This document shows positions 17,638-24,679 of a DNA stretch of 40,218 bases, piece by piece. Made by a program: the position numbers and the translations under genes. The notes beneath the pieces are model-generated. The model was given only the letters and a program-made list of their open reading frames with translations, searched no databases and had not been told where the DNA came from. Position 1 is the first letter of the stretch. Every line of letters begins with the position of its first letter. Source of the stretch: Deltaproteobacteria bacterium (GTDB lineage Bacteria; Myxococcota_A; Polyangia; Polyangiales; JAFGIB01); contig JAFGIB010000151.1 in NCBI GenBank assembly GCA_016929805.1, positions 1 to 40,218 of the forward strand. Reading direction: 5' to 3'.

Positions 17638-17948
17638 CGTAAGCGTTCAGGGGTCAAATAAGTCAGCGGCCAATTCGCCCGTAAAATCGAGCGCGCCCGC
17701 AGGACCGGCGAGGACGGTACTTTTTGTACCTGACGGTTGTCGGTGGAAACGTACAAAGCGAAGCGGACGCGAGTCCGCGAAGCTGTACGTTTCCAGCCGG
17801 CAGTACGGAGGGTTGTTAGGACCCGATTACGCCGGCCCGAGGACGCTGGGGTGATTCGAATACAATCGCCTCAGGATCGGTGCCGGTTTTACGGGAAGAA
17901 TCGGCCGCCGTCGTAGCCAATCAGCAGTGCGCCCCCGAACGGTTACGG
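17638..17948. repeat. Family A palindromic repeat, long form, copy A4 (inverted)
   Basis: At 311 bases this is the longest copy, in the opposite orientation to A1-A3. It runs from CGTAAGCGTTCAGGGG to CCCCCGAACGGTTACGG. A central module at 17745-17794 has arms GGAAACGTACA and TGTACGTTTCC. A separate tip, GGTACTTTTTGTACC, is a perfect short stem-loop. The open frame through it matches the one through A1 only because the repeat DNA is conserved; it is not taken as a gene. Confidence 0.85.
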
Positions 17949-18040
17949 TTGATCGCGCGATTAATTATACGGTGCTACCCCTACGATCGACTACGCTCGC
18001 TATCGAGACCGATGCGCTAAAGAGGGATGGCTCGGCGCTG

Positions 18041-18646
18041 TCACTTTTTGCCGGTTGACTTTAGTCCGTAGAAAAGCTCCTCGATCGAAACGCCGGCATT
18101 TAGAAAGCCGAGAACGGTGTGCAAACCAGCGCGCGCTCCCGAAACACGAAGTTGATAGATACTATGAACCGCTAAACCGGTTGCCTTACCCCATTCTTGC
18201 GCGGGTTTGCTCGCAGCGAGCTTACGCACCCTTTCGTTTATCAGTTTGGTCTTCGCGCTTTTTGTAGAGACTTTCGCGTCGAGCTTGCCCAGCGTTTTCC
18301 CGTAAATGATCGATTCCGGGCTGTATCGACCGTTAGCCACCATTTTCAGCACCATATCCAAGCTTGGCAGGTTGCCCGCTCTCAGATTCTTGACGTCATA
18401 TGCATCGAGTCCGAGCTTAGCCGCGACTTCGTTCGGCGTGTGTCCCTTACAGAACGTTAGAATTCGTTTTCCGATATCCTCGACCATTCGACGGGTCTGT
18501 GGACTTCCGGGTCGCTTCTGAGGTCGAGTTGTCCGCTTGGCCGTTTTCCCTCGCGCGGCCTTACTAGCGACCCCCTGGTTCCTTTTTCCAACGGCCTTTT
18601 TTGCTGTAGCCTGTTTTTTTACCGGGGTTTTTTTTATCGTAGCCAT
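18041..18646 (-). CDS. Basic DNA-binding-like protein: histone-like tail plus two HTH-like repeats
   Basis: 201 residues. Residues 1-54 are dominated by Lys, Arg, Ala and Thr (motifs such as KKTPVKK, AKKAVGKR), like the tails of bacterial histone H1-like proteins. Two related helical units follow, at about 59-116 and 138-194. Both fit the same pattern: basic/hydrophobic helix, Pro, A-x-x-x-G-L, then x-LR, then L-x-x-VL, then S-x-E-x-[IL]-x-YG. This resembles lambda-repressor/XRE-type HTH domains in tandem. Two DNA-binding units plus a basic tail suggest a nucleoid-associated or bridging protein (inference). AGAGG lies 6 bases before the ATG. An AT-rich promoter-like region lies upstream (18647-18780). 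Confidence 0.7.
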   Translation of the reverse strand: MATIKKTPVKKQATAKKAVGKRNQGVASKAARGKTAKRTTRPQKRPGSPQTRRMVEDIGKRILTFCKGHTPNEVAAKLGLDAYDVKNLRAGNLPSLDMVLKMVANGRYSPESIIYGKTLGKLDAKVSTKSAKTKLINERVRKLAASKPAQEWGKATGLAVHSIYQLRVSGARAGLHTVLGFLNAGVSIEELFYGLKSTGKK

Positions 18647-18930
18647 TGCGCCTCTTTGGTGTGCAAAAAGTTATACTGGATCGATTATCCGTTTGAAGTT
18701 ACTACGCATTGAAGTATAGAGGTTAAGACCATTACCCGCTACATTTTTTCAATTATTTTATGTTTTTTAAGACCTATTGCTGCTTTCAACCAGTTGCGCG
18801 CGGCCGCTGAGAATAGCGGCTTTAAGCGCGAAATTATTGGCCTTTTGACTTCTTAGCTATTGATATTCGAATTCTCTAGCCGGCGGCTATATTCATCAGA
18901 AGTGAATTCGCCGACAGATAACAGACCTAA

Positions 18931-19257
18931 TATTCCGGGAAAGTTAGCTTCTATAGCAGCTTATTTCGCAGCTCGAACACGAGCTACCAGGGCTTTCTAC
19001 TCGCGCGTAGCAAACGTTCTATAGCAGCTGATTTCTCGGTCCTGATACGAGCCTTCAGCTTTTCAATAGAATATCTTGTCGCAGGGTCGGTTGAGCCGTC
19101 GCGACTGAGTATTCGCGCCGATTACATACGCGCTAATCGAACACTGGAGATGAAAGTGATCGATTTTACTATGGTTTTCAATCGTTACATAAGCACGAGC
19201 GTTGATTTAGAACGGCTACGAATGGCCGATGGTAATCCAACCCGCCGAGGAGCCTGA
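18931..19257 (+). pseudogene. Possible decayed gene, 108 open codons without a start
   Basis: The frame between TAA at 18928-18930 and TGA at 19255-19257 is open for 108 codons but has no ATG, GTG or TTG until an ATG at 19150. The last 35 codons from that ATG read like protein (charged and hydrophobic residues in helical spacing), but its Shine-Dalgarno-like GGAG directly touches the ATG. An imperfect direct repeat lies inside: CTATAGCAGCT-ATTTC at 18951 and again at 19019, 68 bases apart. No family recognised. It may be a gene remnant or chance. The rest of 18647-19340 shows nothing else. Confidence 0.2.
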
Positions 19258-19340
19258 ATCCCATCGTCGCATCATCCGCCGTCCGGGCATTCGTCCCGGC
19301 AATAAGGCGTTGGTGACTCCGTTGTCTTGTTACTCAACTT

Positions 19341-19524
19341 TAACGTTGCAAAAAAACGTCGAGCGGAAACGCGAAAAAAGCGATGAACTAAGGGCGCGCG
19401 GGGCCTTTTTTGGACCCGAGCTTTATGCACCCTATGTGAGGTCCCAAAAAAGTGAGCACGCCCTTCGTTCGCGCTATTTTTCGCGAGTGAAGCGGTTTAC
19501 GCCGACGGTTTTTTTGCAACGTTA
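19341..19524. repeat. Family B palindromic repeat, complete copy B2
   Basis: 184 bases bounded by perfect 17-base terminal inverted repeats: TAACGTTGCAAAAAAAC and its exact complement GTTTTTTTGCAACGTTA. Inner arms also pair: GGCCTTTTTTGGACC with GGTCCCAAAAAAGT, then GGGCGCGC with GCACGCCC. The element ends 3 bases from the ilvD stop codon and so forms the 3' end of the ilvD transcript. The T runs after GC-rich stems could make it a terminator. No transposase is present. Confidence 0.85.
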
Positions 19525-19527
19525 GGG

Positions 19528-21372
19528 TCAAATACCATACGGCGATTCGCGTATCGCTCCTTTATCCGCTGAGGAGGCGAACAACGCGTAGATTTGCAAC
19601 GCCTCCGAGATCTCGCGATGTCGTCCCACGGGTTTAAACGCCGCGTTCTTCCCTTTGCCTTTTTCTCGCTTTCTTCGTTGCGATAGCTCTTTTCTTGAAA
19701 GCCGGACCTTGATCTTTCTGCCAGGGATATCGATTGTAATGATGTCGCCGTCTTCGAGCAACGCGATTTCGCCTCCCGCGGCGGCTTCCGGAGAAACGTG
19801 ACCTATCGACAAACCGGAGGTGCCTCCGGAAAAGCGACCATCCGTAATCAGAGCGCACTGCTTTTCCAGATGAATGGACTTGATGTAGGAGGTCGGATAG
19901 AGCATTTCCTGCATTCCCGGTCCCCCTTTCGGCCCTTCGTAGCGTATGACCACAACGTCCCCAGCTTTTACAGCTCCGCCAAGTATGCCTTCACATGCCG
20001 CTTCCTGAGAGTCGAAAACCTTCGCCGGTCCCTCGAAGCGATATATTGATCGGTCTACGCCGGCGGTCTTAACGATGCAACCGTTTCTCGCGATATTCCC
20101 GAACAAAACAGCCAAGCCTCCGTCCGCACTGTAGCAGTGGTTCTGATCGCGTATGCAACCCTTTTCCCGATCCTTGTCCGGCGCGTCGTAGCTCGTCTCT
20201 TGCGACGCGATTTGTAGATTGCGTCCCGAATGCGCCGGCGCGCTGAGGGCGTTTTCAAGCGCCTCGGGAATCGCCGTTTCTCGCATAATATCATAGTTAT
20301 CTATCGCTTGCTTTACGGTCATTAGATCGACCCTTTTCGCGCGGCCGTCGATCAAGCCGGCTCGATCGAGCTCCCCCATAATCGCCATGACGCCGCCGGC
20401 TCGATTGACGTCTTCCAAATGATAGTGCGAGCTCGGGGCGACCTTGCAGAGATTAGGCACGCGGCGTGATAGCTCGTCGATATCTTTCATCGAAAACACC
20501 ACCCCGGCGGCCTGAGCGATCGCCAATAGGTGAAGCACGGTGTTGGTCGAACCGCCCATGGCAATGTCTAAGGTCATTGCGTTCATAAACGCTTCCCGCG
20601 TCGCGATCGAACGTGGTAGCACCGAATTATCTCCCTGTTCGTACCAAGCGCTAACCATCCGGACCAGGTTCTCGGCCGCATTCCTGAATAACTTCATGCG
20701 AGTCTTGTGTGTCGCGACGATGGTACCGTTGCCCGGGAGCGCAAAACCCAAGGCCTCGGTTAGGCAGTTCATCGAGTTGGCGGTGAACATTCCGGAACAT
20801 GAGCCACAGGTAGGACAGGCAGCACGTTCGACTCGGGCAATCTCGTCATCGGAAACCCGAGGATCGCCCGCCATCACCATGGCGTCGATTAGGTCGTATT
20901 TCGTCCCGTCTACTATCCCGGCCTCCATGGGTCCTCCGGAGACGAATATCGCGGGTATATTCAGACGCATGACCGCGATCAGCATTCCCGGAACGATTTT
21001 ATCACAGTTGGGGATACAGAAGATCGCGTCCACCTGATGCGCGCGACACATGTATTCAACGCTATCGGCGATGAGCTCGCGCGATGGTAACGAATAGAGC
21101 ATGCCGTCGTGACCCATAGCGATGCCGTCGTCTATTCCAATCGTGTTAAACTCGGCGGCGAACCAACCGTGTTTTTCGATGATCGATTTTACCCCTTGCC
21201 CAATCTGATGTAGGTGAACGTGTCCCGGTACAAATTGGGTAAATGAATTGGCGATTGCAATTATCGGTTTACCGAACTGCTCCTCTTTCATGCCGTTGGC
21301 GCGCCACAAGCTGCGGGCGCCCGCCATGCGTCGTCCCTGGGTCGTGGTTGCGCTGAGTAACGGGGTTTTCAT
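19528..21372 (-). CDS. ilvD: Dihydroxy-acid dehydratase
   Basis: Fe-S dehydratase that converts 2,3-dihydroxy-isovalerate and 2,3-dihydroxy-3-methylvalerate to the 2-oxo acids, the penultimate step of valine and isoleucine synthesis. The cluster ligands and active-site segments are clear: C123 in [11 protein letters not shown]81 in [14 protein letters not shown]192 in [16 protein letters not shown], and the C-terminal [23 protein letters not shown]. At 614 residues it matches E. coli IlvD (616). The start is fixed by AGGAGAGG just before the ATG at 21372; a 30-codon upstream extension of the frame overlaps the likely promoter and is not used. It is transcribed alone, divergently from the EAL gene, and ends at repeat B2. 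Confidence 0.98.
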   Translation of the reverse strand: MKTPLLSATTTQGRRMAGARSLWRANGMKEEQFGKPIIAIANSFTQFVPGHVHLHQIGQGVKSIIEKHGWFAAEFNTIGIDDGIAMGHDGMLYSLPSRELIADSVEYMCRAHQVDAIFCIPNCDKIVPGMLIAVMRLNIPAIFVSGGPMEAGIVDGTKYDLIDAMVMAGDPRVSDDEIARVERAACPTCGSCSGMFTANSMNCLTEALGFALPGNGTIVATHKTRMKLFRNAAENLVRMVSAWYEQGDNSVLPRSIATREAFMNAMTLDIAMGGSTNTVLHLLAIAQAAGVVFSMKDIDELSRRVPNLCKVAPSSHYHLEDVNRAGGVMAIMGELDRAGLIDGRAKRVDLMTVKQAIDNYDIMRETAIPEALENALSAPAHSGRNLQIASQETSYDAPDKDREKGCIRDQNHCYSADGGLAVLFGNIARNGCIVKTAGVDRSIYRFEGPAKVFDSQEAACEGILGGAVKAGDVVVIRYEGPKGGPGMQEMLYPTSYIKSIHLEKQCALITDGRFSGGTSGLSIGHVSPEAAAGGEIALLEDGDIITIDIPGRKIKVRLSRKELSQRRKREKGKGKNAAFKPVGRHREISEALQIYALFASSADKGAIRESPYGI

Positions 21373-21442
21373 ATCCTCTCCTTCAATGGTCGCTCGCGGG
21401 TATTCCCATTGTAAGTGCGCTCGTGCGCTGTATGCGAAACCA

Positions 21443-21470
21443 CATATACGATAAACGGCCACACAGTCAA
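21443..21470 (-). promoter_or_regulatory. Probable ilvD promoter
   Basis: On the minus strand, TTGACT (21470-21465) and TATATG (21448-21443) are separated by 16 bases. This predicts a leader of about 65 bases before the ilvD ATG. That leader has no regulatory-codon-rich ORF and no terminator hairpin, in contrast to asd. Confidence 0.45.
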
Positions 21471-21555
21471 AGCGCTATTTCGCGTTCTGCGCGTGTTTGA
21501 ACTTGCTCGAGGTATTTGAACAAACAATACTTACTTAGCGCTCGTTATTGATCTC

Positions 21556-22314
21556 ATGACTTCCGGGACCGCCGCCAATTCGACTGATAAGAAACGATCT
21601 CCGTCGCTGATCGCGATGGAATCTGCGCTCAATGCAGCCGATCTCGGCGTCGTATTTCAACCGATCGTCAACCTTCAGAACGGATCGTTGTTCGCTGTCG
21701 AAGCTCTGGTTCGCTGCGAGATTCCCAGGTTTCAATGGCCGCCGGTACTATTCGAACACGCGGTCGCGCACCACTATTGCGGGCGATTGGGACGAGCCAT
21801 TCGCGACGTTACCTTCAAGCTGTGCGGCGGTGTGCCTGTTTTCGTTAATATTCATCCGGCCGAGCTAAGTCAACGCTGGTTGGTGCGGCCGGACGATCCG
21901 ATTTTTAGCCATGATAACGACGTGTATCTAGAGATTACCGAGTCGGTTCCTTTTTCCCACTATAGCTTGTGCGTTTCTGTGCTGAGCGAAATCAGGAGAA
22001 GGGGACAGCTCAAATTAGTTATCGACGATTTGGGCTCGGGTTTTTCCAACCTTAAACGGATTAGCGATCTACAACCTCAGGTCGTTAAGCTCGACATGGA
22101 ACTTGTGGCGGGTATCGACCGAAACGCAACACAGAGGCGTTTGGTGGCCTCGATCGTTCGGCTCTGTATCGACATGGGCGCCTGGGTTGTAGCCGAGGGC
22201 ATAGAAAACGAAGATGAGTTGTCCGCTGTAATCGATACCGGCGCTCACTTCGGTCAAGGTTATTTACTTGCCCGGCCCGCTTATCCGATTCCCGAAATTC
22301 AATGGCCGATTTGA
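21556..22314 (+). CDS. EAL-domain cyclic-di-GMP phosphodiesterase
   Basis: 252 residues consisting of a single EAL domain after a short Ser/Thr/Lys N-terminus. It would hydrolyse c-di-GMP to pGpG. The residues needed for metal and substrate binding all appear present: E49-A-L, N98 (VNIHPAEL), E126 (LEITES), D157-D158 (IDDLGSGFSNL), K178 (VVKLD), E214 (AEGIENEDEL) and Q234 (FGQGYLLARP). There is no sensor or membrane domain. The family's DFG-T/S-G loop reads DLGSG here. The ATG at 21556 has no good Shine-Dalgarno sequence; an in-frame ATG at 21616 would still keep the whole domain. It is divergent from ilvD. Confidence 0.93.
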   Translation: MTSGTAANSTDKKRSPSLIAMESALNAADLGVVFQPIVNLQNGSLFAVEALVRCEIPRFQWPPVLFEHAVAHHYCGRLGRAIRDVTFKLCGGVPVFVNIHPAELSQRWLVRPDDPIFSHDNDVYLEITESVPFSHYSLCVSVLSEIRRRGQLKLVIDDLGSGFSNLKRISDLQPQVVKLDMELVAGIDRNATQRRLVASIVRLCIDMGAWVVAEGIENEDELSAVIDTGAHFGQGYLLARPAYPIPEIQWPI

Positions 22315-22536
22315 AAAAAATAGCACATTCAAGCGCGGTTGGTCTCTCGACAAAACGCGGTCTTGTAAAGGCGTCGCCGTCGAGAGCCGCTCGTATGCCT
22401 TTCGGAACCAGGGTTTCTAATCAGCGACGAATAAGAGTTACAACTACACACGGTCGCATAGGTCACGCATCAAATCTTGCCGAGCGGTGGCCCGACGGCA
22501 CGGCCTCGGTTTGGATCACGAACAAAGCGATCCCTT
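22315..22536. other. Short intergenic region between EAL gene and asd
   Basis: 222 bases between convergent genes. A frame from ATG 22302 (overlapping the end of the EAL gene) runs 83 codons to 22553, into the asd 3' end. It is rich in Arg, Ser and Thr, has no ribosome-binding site of its own and no recognised family, so I do not call it a gene. No strong terminator hairpin was seen. Confidence 0.4.
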
Positions 22537-23619
22537 TTAGATATATCCCTTAGCCTTCAGAAGCTCGGCATTGAGAATGCCGCCGCCGGCGGCGCCCCTT
22601 ACGGTGTTATGAGATAAGCCGACAAAACGACAGTCGAACACGTTGCATTCCCGCAATCGTCCCACCGTGACCGCCATGCCCTTTTCCACGTTCCGATCCT
22701 TGCGCGGTTGAGGTCGATCCGCTTCGTCTCTATAGACGATCGGATGATGGGGCGCAAAAGGCAACTCGAGTCTTTGAGGTTCGCAACGATACTGCGACCA
22801 AATGGCTTTTATCTCGGAAAGCGAGGGTCTTTTATCGGCGAATTCCAGGCTCACGCAGGCTGAATGGCCGTCGATCACCGGGACGCGATTGCAGTGCGCC
22901 GAAATCCGAATCGAGTCGTCATCCACGAACTTGCGGTTTTCGATCTTTCCGAAGATCTTCAGCGGTTCTTTTTCCGACTTTTCCTCTTCACCGTTGATAA
23001 AGGGAATAACATTGTCGATCAAATCGATCGATGCGCAACCGGGATATCCCGCCCCCGAAACCGCTTGAAGCGTGGTCACGATCGCTCGGGAGACGGAAAA
23101 CCCCGCTTTTCTTAAGGCGTCGATAGGAGCCATATAACTCTGAAGGCTGCAATTGGGTTTAACCACAACAAACCCCTTCTTCCACCCGTGATTTTTCTGT
23201 TGAATCGGAATCATGTCGACATGATCGGGGTTTATTTCTGGAATCAGTACCGGTACGTCCGCGGTTCCACGATGCGCTGAATTGTTTGAGACCACGGGAA
23301 TATCCGCCGCCGCGTATTCATCCTCGATCTCGCGGATCGCCTGCTTATCCATTTCCACCGAGGAAAAGACGAAAGCGCACTCGTTTTTCGCTCGCGTGAT
23401 ATCTCGTGCGTCGTGAACCACGGTATCGCGAACGCCTTCAGGTATCTCCTCATCCATAACCCAACGTCCCGTGACCGCCTCAAAGTACTTCTTCCCGGCC
23501 GATTTAGGTGAAGCCGCGAGGTACTTTACATCAAACCAAGGATGGTCCTTGAGTAGTTTGATGTAGTTCTGACCGACCATACCGGTAGCTCCAAGAATGC
23601 CGACACTAATCTTTTCCAT
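22537..23619 (-). CDS. asd: Aspartate-semialdehyde dehydrogenase, archaeal/fungal type
   Basis: NADPH-dependent reduction of aspartyl phosphate to aspartate semialdehyde, the branch point to lysine/diaminopimelate, threonine, methionine and isoleucine. The N-terminal nucleotide-binding motif is GILGATGMVGQ (8-17). The catalytic cysteine is C157 in KPNCSLQ, the active-site Gln is in TLQAVSGAGYPG, and the catalytic His is H252 in RVPVIDGHSACV. At 360 residues with PNCS instead of the enteric GGNCT context, it belongs to the type common in archaea and fungi and found in some bacteria. AAGGAG lies 7 bases upstream of the ATG. The gene is preceded by a Thr/Ile-rich leader ORF and a hairpin terminator (described separately), which imply attenuation control. 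Confidence 0.96.
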   Translation of the reverse strand: MEKISVGILGATGMVGQNYIKLLKDHPWFDVKYLAASPKSAGKKYFEAVTGRWVMDEEIPEGVRDTVVHDARDITRAKNECAFVFSSVEMDKQAIREIEDEYAAADIPVVSNNSAHRGTADVPVLIPEINPDHVDMIPIQQKNHGWKKGFVVVKPNCSLQSYMAPIDALRKAGFSVSRAIVTTLQAVSGAGYPGCASIDLIDNVIPFINGEEEKSEKEPLKIFGKIENRKFVDDDSIRISAHCNRVPVIDGHSACVSLEFADKRPSLSEIKAIWSQYRCEPQRLELPFAPHHPIVYRDEADRPQPRKDRNVEKGMAVTVGRLRECNVFDCRFVGLSHNTVRGAAGGGILNAELLKAKGYI

Positions 23620-23655
23620 TTGAATTCTCCTTTATTGAGATAAGAGATATGCACT

Positions 23656-23690
23656 AAAAAAAACCCCGTACCTTGGAGGGGAACGGGGTT
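23656..23690 (-). terminator. Attenuator terminator in the asd leader
   Basis: On the minus strand AACCCCGT pairs perfectly with ACGGGGTT (8 bp, 13-base loop), and the pairing runs into eight consecutive T. It lies 36 bases before the asd ATG and 29 bases after the leader-ORF stop. No other gene on this strand lies between the recC operon and asd, so a terminator here has no job except conditional termination of asd transcription. The alternative fold uses leader bases 23739-23725: AGGGGAA pairs with TTCCCCT (23683-23677), and GGGT pairs with ACCC (23689-23686) in the terminator's 5' arm. Confidence 0.85.
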
Positions 23691-23719
23691 CGCGGTAATT
23701 TCATTTCTGAATCTGCCAG

Positions 23720-23854
23720 CTAAGACCCTCGTTTCCCCTGAAGGCGCGCGGTAATCGTAGTCACGGTCGTGATGCCGGTCATAATCGTAACCGGAACGAT
23801 AGTGACCGTGTTGTAACCGACGAGCGAGGTTGTGGTGCGTAATAACAGAAACAT
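23720..23854 (-). CDS. Thr/Ile-rich leader peptide controlling asd
   Basis: A 44-residue ORF from ATG (23854-23852) to TAG (23722-23720), in a frame with a stop 5 codons upstream of the ATG. It contains 12 Thr and 4 Ile, and residues 16-35 are almost only Thr, Val and Ile (9 T, 4 I, 4 V). A separate TTT lies at residues 7-9. The last six sense codons form the 5' strand of the predicted antiterminator. A ribosome stalled at Thr/Ile codons would leave that strand free, while one that reaches the stop would cover it and allow the terminator to fold. This is the logic of the enteric thr leader, but the peptide is unrelated in detail. The Shine-Dalgarno sequence is weak or absent. Confidence 0.82.
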   Translation of the reverse strand: MFLLLRTTTSLVGYNTVTIVPVTIMTGITTVTTITARLQGKRGS

Positions 23855-23863
23855 ATCGGCTAA

Positions 23864-23891
23864 AAACTACTCGCTTCCCGGCCTTAGTCAA
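23864..23891 (-). promoter_or_regulatory. Candidate promoter of the asd leader transcript
   Basis: On the minus strand TTGACT (23891-23886) is followed after 16 bases by TAGTTT (23869-23864). The -10 is weak, but the pair resembles the TTGACA-TAGTTT pair before the hybrid kinase. If used, transcription would start within a few bases of the leader ATG, giving a leaderless or nearly leaderless mRNA and explaining the missing Shine-Dalgarno sequence. Confidence 0.3.
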
Positions 23892-23990
23892 GAAGAATAA
23901 TCGAAGGGTAAGATCTATCGCTATCCAAAAAGAAAAGAACGGCCGAACGACGTGTTTAGACTGCTAACTAGAGAGGAGGTAGGCCGATTG

Positions 23991-24415
23991 ATGTGCTGGG
24001 TTATGGCGGCGTCGTTTCTGCTTGAGGCGAGCTTCGGCGAGGGACGCGATCGTGGATTTCAGTTGGACGCATTGGAAATTCGCGCCGGGCTTCGGTGTCT
24101 ATGATCCGATTCAAGGAGATTGTAACTACGCCATCCTCAATGCGCTTCTGCCTTGGCCGAATGGGCCGACGCCTTCAAGCGACTTCAAAAGAAGCCGTTA
24201 TCCCCTGCTGTAAACCTCCAAACGCAGCGCTGACGGCATTGCTTCTAGTCAAGAACAAAATCGCAGAGCGCTACCCCAAGAGAAGAACGACAGCGCCGGT
24301 GTTCACCATGATCCTAGCAAACCGGCAACCTAGGTATAGAACATGTGGTTGCCTAGCTATCGTACCAGTCCAAAAGATTACTTTTCCGCTTTATCAGCAA
24401 CCACGCGCCTGGTGA
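23991..24415 (+). pseudogene. Possible frameshifted gene remnant upstream of recC
   Basis: GGAGG at 23975-23979 precedes an ATG at 23991 that opens a 37-residue frame beginning with a hydrophobic stretch. That frame stops at a TGA near 24102, and other frames then look coding-like: a frame with AEWADAFKRLQKKP-type composition around 24150-24215, and a 106-codon frame ending at 24415. Protein-like segments that jump between frames suggest a decayed gene, but no family was recognised and chance is possible. The rest of 23892-24679 holds no other gene. Confidence 0.22.
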
Positions 24416-24471
24416 GAGCGCAAATTATAATTCTAGCGGCGGAAGTAGAATAGCACGCTCTAAATAAATTG
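24415..24471. other. Interrupted hairpin upstream of the rec operon
   Basis: Two nested pairs of complementary arms: AGAGCG with CGCTCT outside, and ATTCTA with TAGAAT inside, around a GC-rich loop. It lies 209 bases before recC. It could be a weak transcription terminator or a regulatory structure in the operon's 5' region; there is no T run directly after it. Confidence 0.3.
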
Positions 24472-24679
24472 GACAACATTCTTTGCTTGATTCTTTTAAC
24501 TCAACAGTTCGTTTTGTTAGCCAATCGGTCGAAGATGAGAATCGATGTCGCGACCGATAGGCGAATAGCAAACAGTGCGCGCGACCGTTTCGCGCTGCGG
24601 GGGCGTACAATCGACGCGCGAGATCGATGCTCGTGCTTCACAAGTTGAGATAGGTTTCGTAGAGTTGCCGAAGATAACA

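Noticed and set aside
19229..19525. 98-codon frame downstream of the basic HTH protein
   Set aside because: Most of it lies inside palindromic repeat B2, has skewed composition from the A/T runs and has no family resemblance.
21373..21555. Attenuator upstream of ilvD like that of asd
   Set aside because: The roughly 65-base leader after the likely promoter contains no codon-biased small ORF and no hairpin with a T run.
22302..22553. 83-codon frame between EAL gene and asd
   Set aside because: No separate ribosome-binding site, unusual Arg/Ser/Thr composition, overlaps both neighbours and has no recognised family. It cannot be excluded entirely.
23526..23891. 121-codon minus-strand frame overlapping the asd leader and asd start
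   Set aside because: It starts at a TTG, crosses the terminator hairpin and enters asd out of frame. The Thr/Ile-rich frame with its own ATG explains the region far better.
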